From Cytophagales bacterium (lineage in GTDB: Bacteria; Bacteroidota; Bacteroidia; Cytophagales; Spirosomataceae), in NCBI GenBank assembly GCA_013298025.1, contig JAAFJE010000013.1, positions 119,178-183,177 of the forward strand: a DNA stretch of 64,000 nt. The letters run 5' to 3'. The notes under the pieces are model-generated. The model was not told the origin of the DNA and did not search any database. It worked only from the letters and a program-made list of their open reading frames with translations. The position numbers and the translations under genes were made by a program. Of this stretch, positions 13,523 to 20,459 are shown one piece after another. Each line of letters opens with the position of its first letter. The first letter of the stretch is position 1.

Positions 13523-14497
13523 TTATATCCTACTAATCAAGCCTAATTCTTCGGCTTCTGACAAGGAAATATTTTCTTGATAATCCAACGTAATACTTGT
13601 TTGGGCAGGCAAGCTACGGAGTTCTATCCACGTTTCGGCGAGTTGATTTTGCAATAAAAATTCGCCCGTAACCGTAAGATACAAAGCTTTTCCCCTAGAG
13701 ATTTGCACTTTCTCATTGATTTGTTCTTTCAAAGAACTTTTGCGGTCGGTGTTTTTGGGTAGTTGTACTTGTACTACCTGTTGCAATTCTTCTACGGTAC
13801 GCACTGGCGTTTCAACCTTGGTTTTGGCCAATTGCTGAATCACCTTTTTTTCTACCTTGGTCGTACCAGCCAAAATCGTATCTTTCAACTCATGATTGAG
13901 TTTGTCTAGTCCTTCTACAAAAACAGCATCTCGCTTGATGGTAGCCACAGACACCTTAAACTCTTCGGCCAATTTTTCGGCTGTATCTTGTATCTCATCT
14001 TCCGATTTCAGCCTTGCACCGCCTTGCTTAGATTTCATACGTTGGTATTTCAATCCTCTCAAATACGATAGTTGCTCGGGTGTCATATTTCTACGACCAA
14101 TCTGAAAATCAATCATGAAATCTTTCACCGCTTCGATAGAAGCAAAAGACATCAAATCTATTTGAAAATCAATGCCGTGTTTTTGGCAAATTTCATAGCG
14201 GTGATGCCCATCAAACAATACAAAACAAGGCTCGTCGGGCTGTGCAGCAGTCGGATACACTTGACCTGCCGTTGTATTCCAAATCAACAAAGGCGTGCGA
14301 CAGCCATTGGCGATAATGCTCTGCTCTAAAGCCTCGTACTCGTCGGGATTGAGGGCTGGAATAAACCGTTTGAGTTCGTCGAGAACCACAATATTATTTT
14401 TGATGTTTTCAGACGAAATCAACTTGTTATTTTTCAACGTATTGGCGGTGCTTACGGCCAATTGTTTTTTAAAATCAATACCTTTAAACGAAGCCAT
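13523..14497 (-). CDS. parB: ParB-like partition protein
   Basis: Probable centromere-binding partner of ParA. 324 aa. Residues about 38-110 form a ParB/Srx-like fold: LNPDEYEALEQSIIANG, then PLLIWN, then VLFDGHHRYEIC. The canonical ParB CTP-motif is GERRxR; here the equivalent position reads DGHHRY, so CTP binding may differ. A helical centre with EKLAEEFKVSVATIKRD is a helix-turn-helix candidate for DNA binding. The C-terminal region (RGKALYLTVTGEFLL) may be the dimer domain. It starts 3 nt after the parA stop on the same strand, the usual parAB arrangement. Role inferred from this position plus the fold. Confidence 0.82.
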   Translation of the reverse strand: MASFKGIDFKKQLAVSTANTLKNNKLISSENIKNNIVVLDELKRFIPALNPDEYEALEQSIIANGCRTPLLIWNTTAGQVYPTAAQPDEPCFVLFDGHHRYEICQKHGIDFQIDLMSFASIEAVKDFMIDFQIGRRNMTPEQLSYLRGLKYQRMKSKQGGARLKSEDEIQDTAEKLAEEFKVSVATIKRDAVFVEGLDKLNHELKDTILAGTTKVEKKVIQQLAKTKVETPVRTVEELQQVVQVQLPKNTDRKSSLKEQINEKVQISRGKALYLTVTGEFLLQNQLAETWIELRSLPAQTSITLDYQENISLSEAEELGLISRI

Positions 14498-14500
14498 GTA

Positions 14501-15478
14501 CTAGGGTTTTACAATTTGTAAATATGCAATATATTCATCACAGAAATCTTTATAACAACGATAAGCCTCCGAAGAAGCATTCAACGAACCCAGCGTTGCT
14601 TGTAATGCCTGCGATTTTTGAAAATCTACCAAATGCCTTATTTCGGTATCGAACACCCTAAAATCGACCGACATACTGCTCCGAATGGCTTCTTTGAAAC
14701 CATCGTGTACCGAATTTTTTCTCACCATCGTAAACACAATACCATCCAATACCAAATCTCTGTTGGTATGTTCTTTCACTTCGCTGATACGATTCAGAAG
14801 CGAGTTTAGCCCTTTGAGCGACGATGATTCGGGTAGCATCGTAATGAGCGTAGCGTTAGAGGCGTTCAAAGCCGAAACCGTGAGCTTACTCAAACTAGGC
14901 GGACAGTCAATTAAAATATAATCGTAATCCTCCAAAATGGGCATGATTTTATGACGCAAGCGTACATCCCCTCCTACTTTTGAAAGTAAATCTACTTCTA
15001 TTTCTGCCAAAGAAATATCGGAAGGTGCCAGCCACAAATTTTCTAAAATGGCAACAGTCGGCAAAGGTAAATTGGTAAATAAACAATCGGCAACTTGCAC
15101 TTCGGGGTTTTCTACACCTAAAATTTGCGATAAATTACCCTGTGGGTCGAAGTCGATGAGCAATACTTTAAAGCCTTTTCGCACCAATGTTTCGCCCAAA
15201 CAAGCCGTGGTGGTGGTTTTTCCTACCCCTCCTTTATGGTTCACAATAGAGATAACTCTCGCCTTTTGGTATAACGATTCGTTATACCCATACTTACGCA
15301 AAATCGGCTCTAGCTTGAATAAATCTTCGTCACTAAGCTTACGAGAACCGTTCGAGTTGAAGACCAAATCTAGTTTTCGTTTGGGTAAACCAGCTTCGTC
15401 ATTTACGCCATTTACGCTTAAAGAGGGATTATGCCGAAAAAACGACATCACCTTGTCTAGTGTTAGGTTTGTTTTCAT
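14501..15478 (-). CDS. parA: ParA-family partition ATPase
   Basis: Partition ATPase that moves plasmid copies. An N-terminal DNA-binding region (residues about 1-85, with PKRKLDLVFNSNGSRKLS resembling a MerR/HTH-type domain) precedes a deviant Walker A box, HKGGVGKTTTT, and the Walker A' LLIDFDPQGN. Walker B is YILIDCPPSLS. The frame extends to a TTG at 15505, but the ATG at 15478 (MKTNLTLDKV) is the better start, giving 325 aa. The N-terminal extension makes it a type Ia ParA, which usually autoregulates by binding its own promoter; an 8-bp inverted repeat sits just upstream. It is downstream of rep by 133 bp and upstream of parB. Confidence 0.92.
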   Translation of the reverse strand: MKTNLTLDKVMSFFRHNPSLSVNGVNDEAGLPKRKLDLVFNSNGSRKLSDEDLFKLEPILRKYGYNESLYQKARVISIVNHKGGVGKTTTTACLGETLVRKGFKVLLIDFDPQGNLSQILGVENPEVQVADCLFTNLPLPTVAILENLWLAPSDISLAEIEVDLLSKVGGDVRLRHKIMPILEDYDYILIDCPPSLSKLTVSALNASNATLITMLPESSSLKGLNSLLNRISEVKEHTNRDLVLDGIVFTMVRKNSVHDGFKEAIRSSMSVDFRVFDTEIRHLVDFQKSQALQATLGSLNASSEAYRCYKDFCDEYIAYLQIVKP

Positions 15479-15484
15479 TTGTAT

Positions 15485-15509
15485 TTGCTTGTCTTCAAAA
15501 AACAAGCAA
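15485..15509 (-). promoter_or_regulatory. Inverted repeat at the parA start, candidate par operator
   Basis: TTGCTTGT (15485-15492) and ACAAGCAA (15502-15509) form a perfect 8-bp dyad with a 9-nt centre. It begins 7 nt upstream of the chosen parA ATG. The position fits ParA autoregulation or the parA ribosome-binding region. Function is inferred from position only. Confidence 0.5.
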
Positions 15510-15611
15510 GATTATTATGATAAATTATGAATTAGCGTTCGGTATCGGATTACTATTATGCGTTTTCAACGTTTAAAAAATAGTATAGTCCGAAATTAAA
15601 AATTAGTTCGC

Positions 15612-17075
15612 TCAATAGTATTTAAGTCCTAATTGCTGTGCTTCTTGGGCGTATTTTTGCTTGATGGTGATAATTTCCCCTAAGTTCATTTGGCTTTCAA
15701 CGGTAGCTACAACAACCGTTTCAAAACCTGTATCTTCTTTGAAATAGGTCAAAAAATTCTCTAGCGTCAATACATTCCCATATTTTTCTATGTATTTATC
15801 GACATACATTTGCGTAAAAAACGACTGCTGCAATACGCCCACGATTTGTTCAAATAGCGTCGGGTGGTTCTTCAATACATCCATTACAGCATTTTTCTTT
15901 TCGAGATATACCTGTTGTAAAAAGGTTTCTTGGGCTTGCTTGCGTTGCTCTTCTTGTTTGACCAAACTTTGCTTGCGTTGTTTTTCTTCCAACTTTTCTT
16001 GGTTTTGTTTGGCGGTCTGTTGCTGTGCCGTCACAAGCTGATTGGTGGCTACCATGGTGCTTAGGTACGCTGGCACACTTTTGATGTTTTTGCCCTTCTT
16101 GATTTCTTCTAGTACATAATTGATGCCCAATTCTATCTGTTCGATAGGGTATTTACTTATCCAATCGGTAAGCAACGACAACGAAACTTGATGCACTTGT
16201 AGGGTTTCATGCCATTGTTGTATTTTTTGATTAATGGCATTTTCCACAGGCATTTCAATCAATTCGTAGGCGGCTTCTTCAATGGTTCGTCCTTCGTCCG
16301 AGGCCATAACCAAGTCGTTTATTCTAGGTTTGTTTTTATTTTTCTTGATGGTAAATAACAAGGCTACTACTTTTCGACCGTCTTTTATTTCGTCAAAATC
16401 AAAAATGATGTCGGAGTTTTTAATTAATTCTTGCTGGGCTTTTACAATGACTTTCTGCTTAAACAAGCCGTATAGTTCGTATTTGTCCTGCAAATTGAAC
16501 ATCTTTCTCATTTCGTCTATGGTAAACTGAAATCGCCCAAAACGCTCAAATTCCTTGCAAAAACTATAAAACCGAATGGCATACACGCTGTCCATCGACA
16601 CTATGTTGCGTACATCAATGTAAGTAAAATTTTTCTTCAAACGTAACAAATGTGTTCCCAACATCGGCGGAAACATAAAACTGAAAGCACCTTCTTTTTT
16701 GTGGTACTCTATCTGGGCCAAGATGTGTGCGGCTTTCCAACTATGTTCGTCTTCCCAATATATTTCTTTCTTGAGCAATTTGCGTGACTCTTTTTCTAAT
16801 AAATCATATAAATAGTCGGAGGTTTTGTTTTTTAAAAACTCGGCTACTTCCGATACTTTCACTTTGGTCACGGTGAAGCCTTCCAAACTTTGATTGGTGT
16901 TTAAAACCAAAAAATGAAAGAGTTTCATTTGAAATGCTGTTAAATCAAACTTGGCATTTAATAGCGGATTGCCAATCACAATCATGTATGAGCTGTTAGA
17001 AATCATTTCTAACGCCTCTAAGCTTTCTGTTTGCTCAGGTACTTGCACCTGATTTTCTTTCTTTTTCTTGCTCAT
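15612..17075 (-). CDS. Rep_3-superfamily plasmid replication initiator
   Basis: Initiator that binds iterons and opens the plasmid origin. 487 aa. The N-terminal winged helix starts with NPLLNAKFDLTAFQMKLFHFLVLN, followed by the SVYAIRFYSFCKEFERFGRFQFTIDEMRKMF segment region (about residues 160-195) typical of the second winged helix of Rep_3 initiators, and a FKQKVIVKAQQELIK helix. From about residue 335 a long Gln/Lys-rich coiled coil (TAKQNQEKLEEKQRKQ) extends it beyond the usual 300-400 aa. Iterons lie about 180 bp upstream of its start, and parAB follow on the same strand. The promoter shows flanking dyads (see separate entries), suggesting autoregulation. Confidence 0.92.
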   Translation of the reverse strand: MSKKKKENQVQVPEQTESLEALEMISNSSYMIVIGNPLLNAKFDLTAFQMKLFHFLVLNTNQSLEGFTVTKVKVSEVAEFLKNKTSDYLYDLLEKESRKLLKKEIYWEDEHSWKAAHILAQIEYHKKEGAFSFMFPPMLGTHLLRLKKNFTYIDVRNIVSMDSVYAIRFYSFCKEFERFGRFQFTIDEMRKMFNLQDKYELYGLFKQKVIVKAQQELIKNSDIIFDFDEIKDGRKVVALLFTIKKNKNKPRINDLVMASDEGRTIEEAAYELIEMPVENAINQKIQQWHETLQVHQVSLSLLTDWISKYPIEQIELGINYVLEEIKKGKNIKSVPAYLSTMVATNQLVTAQQQTAKQNQEKLEEKQRKQSLVKQEEQRKQAQETFLQQVYLEKKNAVMDVLKNHPTLFEQIVGVLQQSFFTQMYVDKYIEKYGNVLTLENFLTYFKEDTGFETVVVATVESQMNLGEIITIKQKYAQEAQQLGLKYY

Positions 17076-17137
17076 GGTTGTGCTTGTTAAATCGGTTTAA
17101 TGGTGTCTAACTATGCTGGATTGATACAAATAAAGCA

Positions 17138-17155
17138 TGATACAATTATGAATCA
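17138..17155 (-). promoter_or_regulatory. Operator dyad 1 at the rep promoter
   Basis: TGATACAATTATGAATCA fits the dyad TGATnCAnnnnTGnATCA. It overlaps the end of the rep -7 box by two bases and covers the expected transcription start. A half-copy (TGATACAAATAA) precedes it at 17122. Candidate autoregulatory site for Rep or another plasmid repressor. Confidence 0.6.
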
Positions 17156-17184
17156 AAATTAGGGGTATTTTTCCTAAAAAACAA
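17154..17184 (-). promoter_or_regulatory. rep promoter
   Basis: On the minus strand a -33 TTG (17184-17182) is followed after 20 nt by a perfect Bacteroidota -7 box TAATTTTG (17161-17154). The rep ATG is about 80 nt downstream. Two copies of the same dyad flank this promoter. Confidence 0.65.
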
Positions 17185-17190
17185 GTATTG

Positions 17191-17208
17191 TGATACAAAA
17201 ATGAATCA
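17191..17208 (-). promoter_or_regulatory. Operator dyad 2 at the rep promoter
   Basis: TGATACAAAAATGAATCA, the same dyad TGATnCAnnnnTGnATCA as at 17138, 53 bp away (about five helical turns), immediately upstream of the -33 element. A dimeric repressor binding both could loop across the promoter. Confidence 0.55.
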
Positions 17209-17251
17209 CAATTTTAATCATTTTTACTTGGTTTTTTAGCCAAAAAAGTGG

Positions 17252-17377
17252 CACTTTAAAAGTTATATTTCACACTTTAAAAGTTATATTTAAGCACTTT
17301 AAAAGTTATATTTAGACACTCTAAAAGTTACATTTCACACTTTAAAAGTTATAATAAGCACTTTAAAAGTTATATTT
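17252..17377 (+). repeat. Iteron array (six copies), probable plasmid origin
   Basis: Six direct repeats of CACTTTAAAAGTTATATTT begin at 17252, 17273, 17295, 17317, 17338 and 17359. The spacing is 21, 22, 22, 21 and 21 bp, two helical turns, so all copies face the same side of the DNA. Copy four (CACTCTAAAAGTTACATTT) and the end of copy five carry small changes. This is the classic layout of iterons bound by Rep_3 initiators. They lie just upstream of rep. Confidence 0.9.
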
Positions 17378-17610
17378 AAGGTATGTAAAAACCTGAAAAT
17401 CAGATAGTTACGCAGGAGGAAATATTAGGAAATACTAAAGAAATAAAAAAGAAATAACACTGAAATGTATTTTTTGTTGAGTTTTTTGAACAAAATTTTT
17501 GTCGTTTTTTAGTCGGCAAAAAGAAAAAAAAAAAGGCTGCTCAATTTGACTAAAAAAGCAAGTTCAAGCTAATTATTTTGCGTTCGATGGAAATATTTGT
17601 CAAGCGGCAA

Positions 17611-17629
17611 CACTCTAAAAGTTATGTTT
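17611..17629 (+). repeat. Isolated seventh iteron
   Basis: CACTCTAAAAGTTATGTTT matches the iteron consensus with two changes and lies about 250 bp from the array in the same orientation. It may serve as an extra Rep-binding or copy-control site. Confidence 0.7.
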
Positions 17630-17665
17630 TACAAGGCGAAAATTAGCTTTACAATCGTATTTTTC

Positions 17666-17674
17666 GGTGGATAA
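17666..17674 (-). promoter_or_regulatory. Candidate DnaA box
   Basis: GGTGGATAA, the complement of TTATCCACC, matches the DnaA consensus TTATCCACA at 8 of 9 positions. Its location between the iterons and the hairpin array supports an origin role. A single 9-mer can occur by chance. Confidence 0.4.
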
Positions 17675-17992
17675 AATTGGCGTTGTTCAGATGCTTGATG
17701 CCTCGTGTACGATGGCTTAAAAAACAAAAGCTATGACTGAAAATTAATTTTCCAAATTTTTGGATTAAGCAAATAAAAGTGCTGTAGCACAATACAAGAA
17801 GGTTGGTACTAGACCAAATCGACTCATAGTCAAAAAAGGTGTTGAGCGAAATGGTTGATGTATAGTCAAAAATCGTGTTTTTTTGCCATTTAAGACACGT
17901 TGGTAGATTTTATTAGGTAAGACTAGGATTAAAGCGTAAAAACGCTTTAAAAGGCAAAAGAAAAAGGTTTTTCAATAGAGCCTTATGAATTG

Positions 17993-18874
17993 TCCGAGCA
18001 AAGTATCATTTTGACACTTTGCTCGGATTGTTCTGCGAAAGGTTTTTGTAAAAACGCAACGAAGTCGTTTCCAAAAGCAAAGTATCATTTTGACACTTTG
18101 CTCGAATTGTTCTGCGAAAGGTTTTTGTAAAAACGCAACGAGTCATTCAAAAGCAAAGTATCATTTTGACACTTTGCTTGAATTGTTCTGCGAAAGATTT
18201 TTTTAAAAACGCAATGAGTCATTAAAACGCAAAGTATCATTCTTGACACTTTGCTCGAATTGTTCTGCGAAAGATTTTTTTAAAAACGCAATGAGTCATT
18301 AAAACGCAAAGTATCATTTTGACACTTTGCTCGAATTGCTGTACGAAAGGTTTTTTGTGAAAACGCCACGAGTCATTAAAAAGCAAAGTATCATTTTGAC
18401 ACTTTGCTCGAATTGCTGTACGAAAGGTTTTTTGTGAAAACGCCACGAGTCATTAAAAAGCAAAGTATCGTTTTGACACTTTGCTCAGATTGTTCTGCGA
18501 AAGGTTTTGTAAAAACGCAATGAATCATTGCAAAAGCAAAGTATCATTTTGACACTTTGCTCGAATTGTTCTGCGAAAGTTTTTTTGTAAAAATGCAATG
18601 AATCATTACAAAAGCAAAGTATCATTTTGACACTTTGCTCGAATTGTTCTGCGAAAGGTTTTTTTTGAAAACGCAACGAAGTCATTTCCAAAAGCAAAGT
18701 ATCATTTTGACACTTTGCTCGAATTGTTCTGCGAAAGGTTTTGTAAAAACGCAATGAATCATTCCAAAAGCAAAGTATCATTTTGACACTTTGCTCGGAT
18801 TGTTCTGCGAAAGGTTTTTGTGAAAACGCCATGAGTCATTCAAAAGCAAAGTATCATTTTGACACTTTGCTCGA
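17993..18874. repeat. Array of 12 hairpin-bearing tandem repeats (about 77 bp each)
   Basis: Hairpin cores start at 17998, 18077, 18153, 18229, 18306, 18383, 18460, 18536, 18614, 18694, 18770 and 18846 (period 76-80 bp). Each core has 11-nt arms, GCAAAGTATCA and TGACACTTTGC, around a TTT loop; one position is mismatched as DNA but would be a G-U pair in RNA made from the minus strand. The intervening part of about 52 bp is also conserved (TTGTTCTGCGAAAGG, then a GTTTTTGTAAAAAC dyad, then gagTCATT). Units five and six are identical over 77 bp, a recent duplication. Position beside rep-parAB suggests a partition centromere, incompatibility locus or replication control site. ORFs read through it are only translated repeat. 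Confidence 0.9.
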
Positions 18875-18965
18875 TTTTGAAGTCATTAGAATCGATGGTA
18901 AAAACGATAGTAAAACTTTCGCAGTATAATTTAAAGTTATAACGAGTCTAATTAAGACGCTCTAA

Positions 18966-20120
18966 TCAGCTTCGTAAAGAAGAAGCACGAACAATCAATT
19001 CGCCTGTAATTGTAATAGTTTTGGGTTGGGTATTTTCGGCATCAATAATATGACTGATAAGGGTAGCTGCCGCCGTTTCTCCAAGGCGAAAAGGGAATTG
19101 CTGAAACACCGTCAGTGCAGGTTCAATTAAAGCCGCTATTTGGTCGTCGCCAAAACCCACCAAGGCAATTTGTTGCGGTACAGCTATTCCTTGAGCTTTC
19201 ATAAATACCAGCATTTCAATGGCATTGCCATGATGCACAGCAAAGATACCATCGGGAGGAGATTCGAGCGAAAGCCAAGTTTTTAGCGATTCGACAGCTT
19301 CACCAGATTTGAAATTAATATGAGCGACCAAGGCTTCATCGAACGGAATATTGTATTTTGCCAACGCCGCTTTGTAGCCATCCATTCGAGTTTTACTAAT
19401 CAATAAATCGGCTGGTCCCGCACAAATAGCAATCCTCTGGCAGCCCTGTTCAATCAAATGTTCGACCAATTTGAAAGCCCCGACGAAATCTTCTTGTATA
19501 ACTTTTGAAGTGGGTAGCTCCATGCACACACGGTCGAAATGTACAATAGGCAAGCCCCTGTTGAAGTGTAATTTGATATGCTCGAAAGCATTTGTTTCGA
19601 TAGAATGGCTAATCAAAAGTCCGTCAATTTGACTTCCGACCAATGCTTGTACATTGAGCGTTTCGGTAGCGTGCGACTCGTTCGATTGGCAAATCATCAC
19701 CCGATACCCCGCCTTGCTTGCCACTTCTTGAATGCCTGCAAGTACACCTGCAAAGAATGGTCGTTGGATATTAGGAATGATTACACCAATGGTATGCGTA
19801 TGACCTTTGTTGAGGCTTTGGGCGAGCAAATTGGGCCTGTAGTCGAGTTCTTGGGCTACCCGCATAATTTCGGCTTTGGTATGGCTATTAATTTCGATAC
19901 TATTGTTCAAAGCCCTCGATACCGTAGAAGGAGCAACGCCCAAGACCCTTGCAATATCGACAATGGTAGTTTGATGATTCTTTTTTTGTTCTTTGGATGG
20001 TTTCGTTTGTACGGTGAAATAGACATTGCACGACTTACAAAAAAAACGTTGTTTTCCCCTTAAAAAACCAGCCCTAACCAATTGTTCGCTAGTACCACAT
20101 TTACTGCAAATCTCTATCAT
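18966..20120 (-). CDS. LacI-family regulator with N-terminal zinc ribbon
   Basis: Sugar-responsive repressor, probably of the adjacent uxuA-GH67 genes. 384 aa. Residues 1-37 form an unusual zinc ribbon: C5, C8, C28 and C31, with GKQRFFCKSC resembling the N-terminal domain of IS1-type InsA proteins. The LacI helix-turn-helix follows at about 51-98 (TTIVDIARVLGVAPSTVSRAL, then a YRPN hinge), then a periplasmic-binding-protein-like ligand domain (TIGVIIPNIQRPFF, GLLISHS, ALVGFGDD). Most LacI proteins start directly with the HTH, so the ribbon is an added 50-residue module. The gene is divergent from uxuA with a strong operator-like dyad between them. The likely inducer is a glucuronate-pathway sugar acid (inference). 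Confidence 0.9.
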   Translation of the reverse strand: MIEICSKCGTSEQLVRAGFLRGKQRFFCKSCNVYFTVQTKPSKEQKKNHQTTIVDIARVLGVAPSTVSRALNNSIEINSHTKAEIMRVAQELDYRPNLLAQSLNKGHTHTIGVIIPNIQRPFFAGVLAGIQEVASKAGYRVMICQSNESHATETLNVQALVGSQIDGLLISHSIETNAFEHIKLHFNRGLPIVHFDRVCMELPTSKVIQEDFVGAFKLVEHLIEQGCQRIAICAGPADLLISKTRMDGYKAALAKYNIPFDEALVAHINFKSGEAVESLKTWLSLESPPDGIFAVHHGNAIEMLVFMKAQGIAVPQQIALVGFGDDQIAALIEPALTVFQQFPFRLGETAAATLISHIIDAENTQPKTITITGELIVRASSLRS

Positions 20121-20125
20121 AAAAT

Positions 20126-20156
20126 CAAAATTATAAGCCTAATAAATTTTTACAAA
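20126..20156 (-). promoter_or_regulatory. lacI-type regulator promoter, near-leaderless
   Basis: On the minus strand TTTG (20156-20153), 19 nt, then TAATTTTG (20133-20126): a perfect match to the Bacteroidota consensus. Only 5 nt separate the -7 box from the ATG at 20120, so the transcript would have almost no leader. Confidence 0.65.
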
Positions 20157-20258
20157 TTGTATTTTTCTGGTAAATTATTTCTAAAAATAGCTTTATGCCT
20201 AATAGCCCGTAAGAATAAAAATTAGGCATTGGGAGCGTATTTTTCTCGGATAAAACTA

Positions 20259-20294
20259 TATATCGAAATCGTTTCCGAAAACGAAACCGATATA
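20259..20294. promoter_or_regulatory. 36-bp nested dyad, candidate LacI operator
   Basis: Inner CGTTTCCGAAAACG (20270-20283) is a dyad with one mismatched pair and the central CG typical of LacI-family operators. Outer arms TATATCG (20259-20265) and CGATATA (20288-20294) are perfect and share the same centre (20276/20277). It lies between the divergent regulator and uxuA, where one bound repressor could control both. Confidence 0.72.
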
Positions 20295-20459
20295 TTTATA
20301 AAAATAAATCAATTTAAACATTCTAAAATATAATAATTTTCTATTTAGTTTAGCTTTTAAAGCAAAATAAAAAAGTCTTCGGTAAGTCGAGTAATTTTTT
20401 TGAAATTGTACTTTACAGTTATATAGACAAAATAATAAACTACAAAAATTAGCATAATT

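Larger units (their letters stand above)
17391..17992. other. Origin-adjacent AT-rich segment with no gene
   Basis: No convincing ORF. It holds A/T-rich tracts (for example 17521-17535) that could be the unwinding element, an isolated seventh iteron at 17611-17629, a near-consensus DnaA box, and a perfect 8-bp hairpin with arms TTAAAGCG (17929-17936) and CGCTTTAA (17943-17950). Short related words (catagtcaaaaa, tatagtcaaaaa) occur at about 17826 and 17871. Confidence 0.55.
20121..20459. other. Divergent regulatory region lacI-uxuA
   Basis: 339 bp without a gene. Contains the regulator promoter, a perfect 9-bp inverted repeat ATGCCTAAT (20195-20203) with its complement at 20221-20229, the large operator dyad at 20259-20294, and about 165 bp of AT-rich DNA before uxuA where no clear TAnnTTTG promoter was found. 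Confidence 0.6.

Noticed and set aside
18237..18832. Open reading frames on the minus strand through the repeat array (69 and 115 residues)
   Set aside because: They are translations of the 77-bp DNA repeats (recurring EQSVKMILCF-type units), without ribosome site or domain, and they break between units.
17993..18874. CRISPR array
   Set aside because: The intervals between the hairpin cores are themselves conserved and about 52 bp long, and no cas genes are present.
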